This document shows positions 38,391 through 46,705 of a stretch of DNA of 64,000 nt, piece by piece. The notes below the pieces were generated by a model. It ran no database searches and was not told the DNA's origin. It saw nothing but the letters and a program-made list of their open reading frames with translations. This DNA is from a virus: positions 1 through 64,000 of the IMG/VR virus record IMGVR_UViG_3300032116_014198. One strand, written 5' to 3'. Positions within the stretch are counted from its first letter, which is position 1, and each line of letters starts with the position of its first letter. A program made the translations under genes and the position numbers.

Positions 38391-40189
38391 TGTCAACTAT
38401 ACTATATAATGATTGCGGTGTTATAACAATTCTACCTATGGGTGTAGAATGTTACTCAATTAATTCTTCAACACCTGACAGTAATGACGGTAGGATATAT
38501 TTGACAATTACGGGAGGTTCAACACCATATTCAATTACATGGAGTAATGGGTTAAAAGACCAAAACATCAAAAATTTAATACCTGGTGAATACGTTGCAA
38601 CTGTGGTAGATTTCTATGGTGATTATAGTGCAACCACAACATGTTTAGTTGAATCGGATACTTTCTACATGGATTATTTTCAAAGTTGTAATAATTCTGA
38701 TTATTTGTATTTAACAGGTTTAACATCATCAAACTTTGTTGAAGGTTTAATATATAAATTCACAACAGCTCAGGGATGTTGGACATACTCAGGACAAACT
38801 TTATCTAGTGGTCAAACAATTACAGGTGACACTTTAAGTTCAGGTCCATTTGACACTTGTGAAGAATGTGACCCACCGCCACCACCACTACCATTTTATC
38901 CAACTGACCTTTGTTTATATACGGATAGCACACCATTCACAGCTTATCCATTTACATTCTATGATTTTGTGAATGAAAGACCGGCCTATACTGGCACATC
39001 GTCAGCAAGTTCTGCTTTTACTATATCATATGTTTCTGCAACAACATTTAGTTATTGGACCGTATTAGGAAAAACAGGAAGTGTTTTGAAAAATTCATCG
39101 AACACCTTTAATCCTTTGGGCGGATGGGTTGAAGAAGGAACATTGAATACATGGACTGCGGTATCAGGTTCTTGTCCATCATCACCAGTTTTATCTTTTA
39201 ACTTAACAACGACTAATGAATCTTGTGAAGGTTCTTGTAATGGTAGTGTAATAATAAAGGCTAAAGGAGGTACAGGTGGATATCAATATAAATTATTCAA
39301 CGGTACCTACCAATCTTCACCACTTTTTAATAATCTGTGTCCACAAAGTGATACTCAATTTTTTGTAAAGGACAGTTCAAATACAGAAGTTCAAGGTTCA
39401 TTTACTATACTACCGGGAACTAAGAAAGTTACATATACTTTGTCATTACAAACAAAGTCATCTACATCGAAAGAAGATTACGGAAACCAAGTAATTAAAA
39501 ATTTGGATTACGAATTAAAAGTAAGTCCTCCGTTACCTGATGGTATTACAATTGATGTTCCATTATTTATATCTGTTAATAATACCACGGCTGAACCAGG
39601 TAGTGCCACTACGGCATATACACCTGTATTATATTCAGGAACATCAACGGTATCACCAACATCAAACTCTTTGACTTCAACAAATATTATCGTTCCAAGT
39701 CCATACAGTTTTAGATATCCATATACAACAACACAAAAAACTTTTAGTGTTTTATACCCAACAGTTACACTGAAAAAAGGGTTAACGGTATCAGGTACTG
39801 TTATTTCTACTGTTACAAAAATTAGCAGTGGAAGCTCAACACCTTGTTCACCATTTGAAATTGAAAATATTGGAAACACTGTTCAGTTTTACACATGGGT
39901 CAATTGTACAGGAGGAACGGAAAATGGATATAACGTACAACCAGGTCAAAAAGTTAATATATGTGCTCGCGGAGTATCAACTCTTCCGCCAGGTGGTTTG
40001 AGTACTTTAGTAATAACCACAGGAACATTACCTTGTTCATCAGCAATAGTCGATGCAAATCAAAATGTTACTGTTGGATTCAATGGTCCGTCAATCACTA
40101 ATAATTGTACATTATTAAAAGTTTTAACACCACAAACAAACCAATTAATAAACACATTGTATGAACAATACTACGGTCCAAGTCAATAA
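38390..40189 (+). CDS. Virion protein with SprB-like repeats and Cys-rich module
   Basis: 599 residues. Residues about 30-88 follow the SprB repeat pattern of Bacteroidota gliding adhesins: DGRIYLTITGGSTPYSITW, then SNGLKDQNIKNLIPGEYVA and TVVDFYGD. A second, weaker copy starts near residue 275 (NESCEGSCNGSVIIKAKGG; YQYKLFNGTYQSS). Between them are a Cys-rich module like those of the 35397 protein (YFQSCNNSDYLYLTG) and a C-L-Y-T module (LCLYTDSTPF), also shared with it. The C-terminus is a Thr/Ser-rich beta domain. Probably a fibre or decoration protein that has recruited host-type adhesin domains. Confidence 0.7.
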   Translation: MSTILYNDCGVITILPMGVECYSINSSTPDSNDGRIYLTITGGSTPYSITWSNGLKDQNIKNLIPGEYVATVVDFYGDYSATTTCLVESDTFYMDYFQSCNNSDYLYLTGLTSSNFVEGLIYKFTTAQGCWTYSGQTLSSGQTITGDTLSSGPFDTCEECDPPPPPLPFYPTDLCLYTDSTPFTAYPFTFYDFVNERPAYTGTSSASSAFTISYVSATTFSYWTVLGKTGSVLKNSSNTFNPLGGWVEEGTLNTWTAVSGSCPSSPVLSFNLTTTNESCEGSCNGSVIIKAKGGTGGYQYKLFNGTYQSSPLFNNLCPQSDTQFFVKDSSNTEVQGSFTILPGTKKVTYTLSLQTKSSTSKEDYGNQVIKNLDYELKVSPPLPDGITIDVPLFISVNNTTAEPGSATTAYTPVLYSGTSTVSPTSNSLTSTNIIVPSPYSFRYPYTTTQKTFSVLYPTVTLKKGLTVSGTVISTVTKISSGSSTPCSPFEIENIGNTVQFYTWVNCTGGTENGYNVQPGQKVNICARGVSTLPPGGLSTLVITTGTLPCSSAIVDANQNVTVGFNGPSITNNCTLLKVLTPQTNQLINTLYEQYYGPSQ

Positions 40190-40201
40190 ATCAACTAACT
40201 A

Positions 40202-40209
40202 TATTTATA
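40202..40209 (+). promoter_or_regulatory. TATTTATA motif before large virion gene
   Basis: An exact TATTTATA four bases before the ATG at 40214, in a 24-nt gap. Confidence 0.55.
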
Positions 40210-40213
40210 TAAG

Positions 40214-42418
40214 ATGGCATTCATAATAAAAGATACAACAGCTCTAATAAACACCCAACTAACTGATGTTGGAAGAAGAAAAATTTCTCAAGGTAACTTT
40301 AATGTTGCTTATTTTCAGTTAGGAGATAGTGAGGTTTGTTATGATTGTATCAGCGGTGGTAATTTAACAACTTTACAAGTTTTAGTTCCTGAATTTAATT
40401 ATCAGAATAACACAGGTGTACCACAAAGTAATAAAATGGGTATTAAATATCCAATTTATTTGTCTAGTTCAACCGGTGAAACTAATACATTTGGTATACC
40501 TTTTCAAGATTCACAAGTAGTTCCAATTTTTAACACAGCTCAGCCAAGAGGATTTTTTACAGGTTCAACAGGAGCGTTTAGTGCTTTTACAAGTTCAGCA
40601 CTTACCGTGACTGCAAATTATAAATTTAATTTATCGGCATTAACAAGTGGGAATACATTTGATGTCACTGTCAACAACTGTGATGCTACTGTGACAGGAA
40701 CACCTGAAGTTGGTCAGTTTGTTGTTTTATATTTAAATAATGATAATAACTGCGGTAATGATTTAACTTATCCATATCCTATTTTAACTTACAGAGTTGA
40801 AGATGTCGTTGGAAGTACAATAACTGTTGATAGAATATTACCTGACTTTAGTTCATTTACAGGAACAGGAAGAGCGTTTTTCTACCCATCAGGTATGACA
40901 CCATATTATGATAGTTATACACCAACACCATACTATGATGGTGGTGTGTTTTCGTTTGAGTTGAATTGTGAAATTCAACAACAAGATGTCTTAGTTTGGA
41001 ATATGAATCAGCCATGGACCGAATCACCAGCAGGTTTATCATATACTTTTTACAAAGATTTCAGTGAATTTGGTTCAACGGGTTATTCGTCGACAAAAGA
41101 ATTCTTGGGATATCAAACCAAAGGTGGTCAAATTTTCGAAGACATAAATTATGTTTCAGGAACAACTGACACATTTTATTACAATTCATTTGATGAAAAA
41201 ATATATGTTGAACCAGAGGAACAAAAAGTTATTGGTTTGATACATTATACCAATCAGGGTATTGATAATTTTTATGGTGAGAAATTTGCAACAGAAGCAT
41301 TTGACTTGGCAAATTCAGGTGCCACAGGACAAGGAAGAAACTTTAAACTTGACTTACCAACTTTGATGTGGCATAAATCAAATACAGGTGTTATGGGTGA
41401 ATCATTCTACGTTGACCCTGATGGTTTTGATGGTTTAAATTTATTTCAACCACATTATATGTTATCAGAAGAAAATGATAATATGAATTATCCGGGTTTA
41501 CGTTATTATCACTTATGGGATACTCACGCAAATGCTGATGGATATCCAAACAGAGTTGGTAAAGTATTTCCTGATTTGAAAATGATAGCAATTGATGATG
41601 AAGAATTATCAGCCGCCATGTCGTATAAATCAAATAGAAACTATACATTACCCGCACCAAGATTAGGATTGGTGGTTCCAAACACGTTTAACCAAAACAT
41701 CGCGGCAACAAGTGGTATATTAACAGGTGATACTGAAACAATGTTTGTAACATACCGATTTGAAAACACTGGTTCTACAAATGGTTTACATTGTAACTAT
41801 TACTCAAAAATTGCAGGTTCAACCGTAAGTGGTCAAACAGATGATGTAATTGTGAGATTTGGTAATGAATTCCCATTCTTAATTGAGGACATGGGTTTAC
41901 AACCTTCAGGATTTACATGTACTAATGTTAAGTTAATTTGTCAAATTGTACCAACGGGTGAAAGACCTGATTCGATGCAGTGGAGAGAAATTGATGTTAC
42001 ATCTGCAATTACAGCAAACACTGGCTCTATCAATATTGGACCACTCGAAATAAGCGGAACAACATTTCAAATAACAAAAGACGAATACGATAACGCGAGT
42101 TTTTATAGATTAGAAAATTACATTGAATTACCATTGATTAACTATAATACTGGTATGACGTTTGGTGATGAATATTTCTTTTATGGAACAGTTCATTCTG
42201 ATGTACAAGCAACAATATATGAAATGAGATATTTGGTTAACCTTGCTGATTCACAATATATTCGTTCATCAAATCCAAAATGGTCGTTAGGTAAAGATGT
42301 GTATTTCACTGAAGTAGGATTATATAACTCTGACCAAGATTTATTAATGATGTCAAAATTACAGAATCCCGAAAAAAGACAAGGGGTACAACAGATTACC
42401 GTAAAATACGATTTTTAA
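40214..42418 (+). CDS. Large baseplate/tail-fibre-like virion protein
   Basis: 734 residues, soluble, beta-rich. The N-terminus (IKDTTALINTQLTDVGRRKI then SQGNFNVAYFQLGDSEV) is of a type I associate with virion proteins of large T4-like phages. The C-terminus (VYFTEVGLYNSDQDLLMMSK; QQITVKYDF) resembles baseplate-proximal domains of tail fibre proteins, which read FTEVGLYN-x-x-x-E/D-L. The central 500 residues are not recognisable. It is followed at once by a host-type promoter and a noncoding RNA. Confidence 0.65.
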   Translation: MAFIIKDTTALINTQLTDVGRRKISQGNFNVAYFQLGDSEVCYDCISGGNLTTLQVLVPEFNYQNNTGVPQSNKMGIKYPIYLSSSTGETNTFGIPFQDSQVVPIFNTAQPRGFFTGSTGAFSAFTSSALTVTANYKFNLSALTSGNTFDVTVNNCDATVTGTPEVGQFVVLYLNNDNNCGNDLTYPYPILTYRVEDVVGSTITVDRILPDFSSFTGTGRAFFYPSGMTPYYDSYTPTPYYDGGVFSFELNCEIQQQDVLVWNMNQPWTESPAGLSYTFYKDFSEFGSTGYSSTKEFLGYQTKGGQIFEDINYVSGTTDTFYYNSFDEKIYVEPEEQKVIGLIHYTNQGIDNFYGEKFATEAFDLANSGATGQGRNFKLDLPTLMWHKSNTGVMGESFYVDPDGFDGLNLFQPHYMLSEENDNMNYPGLRYYHLWDTHANADGYPNRVGKVFPDLKMIAIDDEELSAAMSYKSNRNYTLPAPRLGLVVPNTFNQNIAATSGILTGDTETMFVTYRFENTGSTNGLHCNYYSKIAGSTVSGQTDDVIVRFGNEFPFLIEDMGLQPSGFTCTNVKLICQIVPTGERPDSMQWREIDVTSAITANTGSINIGPLEISGTTFQITKDEYDNASFYRLENYIELPLINYNTGMTFGDEYFFYGTVHSDVQATIYEMRYLVNLADSQYIRSSNPKWSLGKDVYFTEVGLYNSDQDLLMMSKLQNPEKRQGVQQITVKYDF

Positions 42419-42426
42419 AAAAAAAG

Positions 42427-42457
42427 TTTGTATTTATCAAAATATTCACTATCTTTG
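42427..42457 (+). promoter_or_regulatory. Bacteroidota-type promoter of the noncoding RNA
   Basis: TTTG at 42427-42430, a 19-nt spacer, and TATCTTTG at 42450-42457. This equals the published Bacteroidota sigma-A consensus, TTTG then about 19 nt then TAnnTTTG. Transcription would begin near 42463, beyond the stop codon of the virion gene. Confidence 0.75.
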
Positions 42458-42462
42458 TATAG

Positions 42463-42646
42463 TGAAGTCTGAAGGTTCTGAAGACTTAAATCAAAAGAAC
42501 CTGATTGGAAAGGTTGAAGGTAACCCTCCCAATGAACCCGAAACAAAACCTTCTGAGCAAGTCCACCGCTAACTAGAACATTGTGGACAAGAGGTGGAGC
42601 CAAGTCTCACGACTTCTAAAAGAGGACCCAAAAGGTCCTCTTTTTA
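42463..42646 (+). ncRNA. Structured noncoding RNA, family unknown
   Basis: About 180 nt bounded by the promoter above and a strong terminator, with no convincing open frame on the plus strand. Pairings visible by eye: the ends GAAGTC (42464-42469) with GACTTC (42611-42616); AGACTT (42482-42487) with AAGTCT (42602-42607); a hairpin GTCCAC/GTGGAC (42561-42566, 42583-42588); and a two-step hairpin ATTGG-GGTT/AACC-CCAAT (42504-42533). The 5' AAGTCT (42465-42470) can instead pair with AGACTT at 42482, giving an alternative fold. The long closing helix recalls 6S-like RNAs, but I see no decisive motif of 6S, tmRNA, RNase P or SRP RNA. Confidence 0.65.
42619..42646 (+). terminator. Rho-independent terminator of the noncoding RNA
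   Basis: A 10-bp stem, AAAGAGGACC / GGTCCTCTTT, with loop CAAAA, running into a T-rich tail. Confidence 0.85.
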
Positions 42647-42655
42647 ATTTATGAG

Positions 42656-42663
42656 TATTTATA
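42656..42663 (+). promoter_or_regulatory. TATTTATA motif before the 42668 gene
   Basis: An exact TATTTATA four bases before the ATG at 42668, just after the noncoding RNA terminator, so the gene has its own start signal. Confidence 0.55.
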
Positions 42664-42667
42664 ACTA

Positions 42668-43192
42668 ATGAAACTACTTGGGATTCTTAACATATTGGTT
42701 GAAGAACAAATTGATAATCCAATTGTTGATGTTACCTTAAATGATTATAAAATAAGGTTTATATTAAGTACTCATGCTCAAGAAAGAATGACAAGAAAAG
42801 AAAATGATTCAGATATAACAATTGATGAAATCAAGTCGGCAATTAAAGACGCAATCCCAAAGATTACAAACAAAGCGTTTATTGTACAAAAAAGGGCAAT
42901 ACAAGGTCCAGTAATCGACGGAACCTTATTAAAAAAAGATTTTAGCTCAGGTCAAACTAGAAAAGAAAATTCACAAGAATTTTTTATTGTAAAAACAGAT
43001 TCAGGATTACAAATTAGCTGTAAGGTGTTAAACTTTAATAAAAACAGAGGTGAAATTGAAATTATAATTAAAACATTAATGAAGAGTAACACAAATAAGT
43101 TAAACATTGATAACCCCCGTAGAAACACTTTACACTTGAATATTATTGAAAATATGGATGAGTTTGACAACTACTTCACAATCACAGTTTAA
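42668..43192 (+). CDS. Hypothetical protein with HA-x-ER motif and possible head-targeting N-terminus
   Basis: 174 residues. The N-terminus, MKLLGILNILVEEQID, is an amphipathic helix ending in L-V-E, similar to other proteins in this window. The core ILSTHAQERMTRKE followed by an alpha-helical DEIKSAIKDAIPKI resembles DUF4258-type small domains. The rest is beta-rich (FFIVKTDSGLQISCKVL). Function unknown. It is separated from the RuvC-like gene by 46 nt containing an AT-rich inverted repeat (TTTTCTTTA/TAAAGAAAA). Confidence 0.6.
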   Translation: MKLLGILNILVEEQIDNPIVDVTLNDYKIRFILSTHAQERMTRKENDSDITIDEIKSAIKDAIPKITNKAFIVQKRAIQGPVIDGTLLKKDFSSGQTRKENSQEFFIVKTDSGLQISCKVLNFNKNRGEIEIIIKTLMKSNTNKLNIDNPRRNTLHLNIIENMDEFDNYFTITV

Positions 43193-43238
43193 TATTTTCT
43201 TTACTTAAAGAAAAGTATCGGTAAATTACTGATAATAT

Positions 43239-43844
43239 ATGGCAAAAAAACAAGATTTAAAAAATTCACCTAAAGTTTTGGGTTTGGACATTAGTACCAA
43301 AACAATTGGTTGGGCATTGTTTGACATTCAATCAGAAAAGTTATTAGAATTAACTCACTTCTCACCTGTGATTAAACCACAACCCGAAGAAAAGATTGAA
43401 GAATTAATTTTAAAGGTAAATTCTTTTATTAAAAAGATTGAGGATTATAAAAATCTTGGTATTACCAAAGTTGTTATTGAGGAACCATTATTGGGTTCAA
43501 ATAACATTCACACTGTTGGAACCTTAATGAGATATAATGCAATGATTACAAAAGCAATCTATGATGCATTAGGAATCGTGCCAAACTATATTTCAACTTA
43601 CAACTCAAGAAAATTTGCTTGGCAAAATTTGATGGGTAAAAATGATAAAAATCGTGAAGTCTTGTTTGGTGGTTATCCAAAAGACGTAGACAAAAAACAA
43701 GTGATTTGGGATATGGTGGCAAAAGAAGAACCACAGATTACTTGGTTATATACAAAGAACATGACTCTTAAAAAAGAGTGTTACGACCAAGCGGATGCAT
43801 ATACCTGTGTCAGAGGGTATATGAAAATGAATAAGTTTTGGTAA
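43239..43844 (+). CDS. RuvC-like RNase H-fold endonuclease
   Basis: 201 residues. VLGLDISTKTIGWALFD carries the first catalytic Asp (D17), KVVIEEPLLGSNN the Glu (E81/E82), and ECYDQADAYTCVRGY the late acids (D183, D186): the arrangement of RuvC-type Holliday-junction resolvases. The family cuts four-way junctions during recombination or before packaging. It heads a run of replication and recombination genes, with the primase 35 nt downstream. Confidence 0.75.
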   Translation: MAKKQDLKNSPKVLGLDISTKTIGWALFDIQSEKLLELTHFSPVIKPQPEEKIEELILKVNSFIKKIEDYKNLGITKVVIEEPLLGSNNIHTVGTLMRYNAMITKAIYDALGIVPNYISTYNSRKFAWQNLMGKNDKNREVLFGGYPKDVDKKQVIWDMVAKEEPQITWLYTKNMTLKKECYDQADAYTCVRGYMKMNKFW

Positions 43845-43879
43845 TTTGATTCTTACTAATTTTTTATTATCTTTCTAAT

Positions 43880-44803
43880 ATGGAAGATAATGCTCTATTA
43901 GTTGAGTTACTTGACGGTGTGTTTGGTAAACACAAACTACACTACCCGTCTAAAGGACAGATAAGTTATGACTGTCCTATTTGTTCCTATGATTTAAAAG
44001 CATTAGACAAAGGTGATGGAAAGGGAAACCTTGAAATCAACTACGCTCAACACGTATTCAAATGTTGGGTGTGTGGTGAAACTCATAATACCAAAGGACA
44101 CTTAGGTTATTTGATTGACCGATTTGGTAAGAAAAAAGATAAGGAAATGTATGACCTTATTCGTCCTGATGAGTTTAAACCAATTGATAAGAGATACGAA
44201 AAACTTAGACTACCAAAAGAATATCAACTTTGTACAGAAGGTAACCAATATCACATTCCTTTTAGGGAAATGAGGAACTACATTAAACGAAGGGGTATAA
44301 CCGATGAGATGGTCTTAAAACACCGAATTGGGTATTGTACGGAAGGTGAATACGCTTACAGAATCATTGTACCATCATTTGACTTGGAAGGTGAGTTAAA
44401 TTATTTTGTTGGTCGTTCATGGAACCCAAACAGTAAGTCAAAATACAAGAATCCTGAAGCTGAAAAACAAATTATCATATTCAATGAAAATCTAATTGAT
44501 TGGGATAAAGACATATACCTTTGTGAAGGTCCGTTTGATGCATTGTTCTTAGATAACTCAATTCCTTTGTTAGGTAAGAAAATGTCAGATTTATTATTTG
44601 AAACCTTATATGAAAAGGCAAAAGGTAAAATTACTATTGTATTAGATGGTGACGCATGGGAAGACGCTAAAAGATTATATTTTAGATTGAGTGGTGGTAA
44701 GTTATATGGTAAAATAAAAGTGGTTAAACTCCCGATTGAAAGTGATATTGCTGACATGAGAGGTGTGATACCTGAAGATAGTTATATTGAATTAGAAAGA
44801 TAA
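43880..44803 (+). CDS. DnaG-like primase with zinc finger and TOPRIM domain
   Basis: 307 residues. The N-terminal zinc site is formed by C32, C35, C62 and C65 (YDCPICSY; FKCWVCGE). The TOPRIM domain has the Glu in IYLCEGPFDAL (E216) and the D-x-D in ITIVLDGDAWEDAKR (D256, D258). There is no helicase domain, as in T4-type stand-alone primases. It makes RNA primers at the replication fork. Its stop overlaps the next ATG by one base. Confidence 0.88.
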   Translation: MEDNALLVELLDGVFGKHKLHYPSKGQISYDCPICSYDLKALDKGDGKGNLEINYAQHVFKCWVCGETHNTKGHLGYLIDRFGKKKDKEMYDLIRPDEFKPIDKRYEKLRLPKEYQLCTEGNQYHIPFREMRNYIKRRGITDEMVLKHRIGYCTEGEYAYRIIVPSFDLEGELNYFVGRSWNPNSKSKYKNPEAEKQIIIFNENLIDWDKDIYLCEGPFDALFLDNSIPLLGKKMSDLLFETLYEKAKGKITIVLDGDAWEDAKRLYFRLSGGKLYGKIKVVKLPIESDIADMRGVIPEDSYIELER

Positions 44804-45588
44804 TGGATACAATTTTAGAATTAGCAAAATTTAATGATGTAAAATATTTTGATGGTCCACACAAATATTATGTGGGTAATAAAGAATATGTTTCAGCAAC
44901 AACTTTTATCAAGAAGTTTAAAAAAGAATTTGAAACCCAAAGGTTAGCTGAAACCTATGCCGCAAAAAGAGGATTAACTGTTGAGAGTGTATTAGGTGAT
45001 TGGGATTTAAAGAGAGACATTTCAACAGTCAAAGGAACATTAGTTCACAACATGGCTGAAAACTGGTGGAACAACAAATCATTTCCGTATGACCCGTCAG
45101 ATGCTGTTAAAACTTTTGGACATGATATTATTGAAGAAAGATATAAAAAATGTGAAACAATGTTTCACCAATTTTATCAAGACGCAAAGAAAAACTTGAT
45201 TCCTGTTAAAATGGAATTGGTAGTTTGTGACCACGATTATGAAATTGCAGGAATGGTAGACTGTTTATTTTACAATATGAAATCACAAATGCTCGAAATA
45301 TGGGATTACAAGACCAACAAAGAAATTAAAATGAGTAATTCATATGGTAACAAATATCTAAAACCAATATCACATTTAGATGAATGTGAAATGAATACAT
45401 ACTCACTTCAATTAGGGTTATATAAACATATTATTGAAAAGAATACCAATCTTAAGATAGGGGATAGCTATTTGATATGGATAAATGAAAACAGTGATAA
45501 TTATAAGGTATACAAATGTAAGGACTTACAGGCGGAACTTAAACTTATGATTGAACACTATGAAAATACAAAGAACAAGAAAGGGTAA
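44803..45588 (+). CDS. PD-(D/E)XK nuclease of RecB/Cas4 type
   Basis: 261 residues. The catalytic core reads GMVDCLFYN (D153) then MLEIWDYKTNKEI (D168-x-K170), preceded by the helix E and followed by TYSLQLGLYKHII with the Q-x-x-x-Y element (Q203, Y207). This is the PDDEXK_1 exonuclease arrangement. It probably processes DNA ends with the Mre11/Rad50 pair downstream. There is no cysteine cluster, so it is not an iron-sulphur Cas4. Confidence 0.82.
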   Translation: MDTILELAKFNDVKYFDGPHKYYVGNKEYVSATTFIKKFKKEFETQRLAETYAAKRGLTVESVLGDWDLKRDISTVKGTLVHNMAENWWNNKSFPYDPSDAVKTFGHDIIEERYKKCETMFHQFYQDAKKNLIPVKMELVVCDHDYEIAGMVDCLFYNMKSQMLEIWDYKTNKEIKMSNSYGNKYLKPISHLDECEMNTYSLQLGLYKHIIEKNTNLKIGDSYLIWINENSDNYKVYKCKDLQAELKLMIEHYENTKNKKG

Positions 45589-45670
45589 GTACAGACAAGA
45601 AAGAAAGTTTTGGGAAAAACTTTCAAAAAAGTTTAGTAACAACCCTCACGTAAAAATACCAAATGATTAA
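45560..45670 (+). CDS. Small basic protein overlapping the nuclease gene
   Basis: 36 residues in the +1 frame relative to the nuclease, starting 29 bases before its stop. The sequence, beginning MKIQRTRKGKYRQERKFWEK, is very Lys/Arg-rich and could bind nucleic acid. Support is limited to a clean start and stop and the use of an otherwise empty gap before the zinc-ribbon gene. It may be chance. Confidence 0.35.
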   Translation: MKIQRTRKGKYRQERKFWEKLSKKFSNNPHVKIPND

Positions 45671-45707
45671 GTTGGTTTTTTAATTTTAATTTACTATATT
45701 TTCATTT

Positions 45708-45929
45708 ATGGATATGGATACACCAAAAATGAATATTGACCTCAGAGAACAACCATCGGTTGTTTGTGAGGCTTGTGGACATGATATGTTCCGAGAAGTT
45801 ACTTATATCAAAAAAGTTTCAAAACTATTAACTGGTTCACACGAGGATACTATTGTACCATTTCCAACTTATTGTTGTGATAAGTGTTCACATGTGAATC
45901 AAGACTTTAAATTATTTGATAATGATTAA
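45708..45929 (+). CDS. Small zinc-ribbon protein
   Basis: 73 residues with two Cys pairs, VCEACGHD and CCDKCSHV, spaced as in a zinc ribbon. The domain lies between them (REVTYIKKVSKLL). Such proteins accompany phage replication genes, but the role is unknown. The SbcD-like gene starts 8 bases before its stop codon. Confidence 0.75.
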   Translation: MDMDTPKMNIDLREQPSVVCEACGHDMFREVTYIKKVSKLLTGSHEDTIVPFPTYCCDKCSHVNQDFKLFDND

Positions 45930-46704
45930 AAAACTCGTACACTTTTCAGATTTACACGTAAGGATGTTTAAAGACCATGATTTGTATCGTGGTATTTTAA
46001 ATACAATGTTTGAACAATGGAGAGAAATTGCACCTGACCGTATTGTATTTACGGGAGATTTAGTCCATTCAAAGAATCAAATGACACCAGAACTAATTGA
46101 GTTTGTTGCTTGGACACTGACCGAATGTTCTAAGATTGCCAAAACAGTATTAATTATTGGAAACCATGATTTCCTTGAAAACAACTCATCAAGGTTGGAT
46201 GCTCTATCACCAATTATTGATTCACTACAAAATGAACAAATAAATTATTATAAAAATAGAGGAGTTTATAAAGATGAAAATATTGATTGGGTGGTTTACT
46301 CACTTATGGACCACAACATTACACCCGACATTGACCCGAATTCGCAAAATGTTAAGATTGGATTATTTCATGGACCGATTGTCGGTCTTACTACAGATGT
46401 TGGTTATAAATTTGAAGAAGGGTTCGATACACATCGTTTTATGGGTTGTAGCCTTGTGCTTTGTGGTGATATCCATAAGCGCCAAGTCTTTGATATTCCC
46501 GGCCAAAAGAAAGCTTATATGGTTGGGTCAACGATTCAACAAAATTTTGGTGAAACAGTAAAGTCACATGGATACGGTATTTATGATGTTGAAAATGATA
46601 AATACGAATTTGTGGATTTAGAAAACCCAAAACCTTTCTTGGTATTCAAAATGGATGATTATTCTATTATTGAATCAGGGACTGAAAAACTTCACAACTA
46701 TTAA
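45922..46704 (+). CDS. SbcD/Mre11-like nuclease (T4 gp47 type)
   Basis: 260 residues from the ATG at 45922. A TTG two codons upstream would be an alternative, but the ATG gives the usual start IKKLVHFSDLH. Metallophosphatase motifs are all present: HFSDLHVR (D10, H12), FTGDLVHSK (D46), IIGNHDF (N81-H82-D83), LFHGPI (H150) and CGDIHKRQ (D183, H185). The protein is shorter than bacterial SbcD because it lacks most of the C-terminal capping region. It is the nuclease subunit that works with the Rad50-like ATPase at 48022 in end resection. Confidence 0.9.
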   Translation: MIKKLVHFSDLHVRMFKDHDLYRGILNTMFEQWREIAPDRIVFTGDLVHSKNQMTPELIEFVAWTLTECSKIAKTVLIIGNHDFLENNSSRLDALSPIIDSLQNEQINYYKNRGVYKDENIDWVVYSLMDHNITPDIDPNSQNVKIGLFHGPIVGLTTDVGYKFEEGFDTHRFMGCSLVLCGDIHKRQVFDIPGQKKAYMVGSTIQQNFGETVKSHGYGIYDVENDKYEFVDLENPKPFLVFKMDDYSIIESGTEKLHNY

Positions 46705-46705
46705 T

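Noticed and set aside
42415-42603. 62-residue minus-strand open frame in the noncoding RNA region
   Set aside because: No start context or family-like sequence. The plus strand has a perfect promoter, structured RNA and terminator, which explain the region better.
42463-42646. tRNA or tmRNA
   Set aside because: No cloverleaf, no T-loop GTTCGA-type sequence and no CCA end could be found in this or other gaps of the window.
43195-43214. Inverted repeat TTTTCTTTA/TAAAGAAAA as a terminator
   Set aside because: The stem is all A/T except one pair, the loop is only two to four bases and no T-run follows. It may be an operator, but support is too weak.
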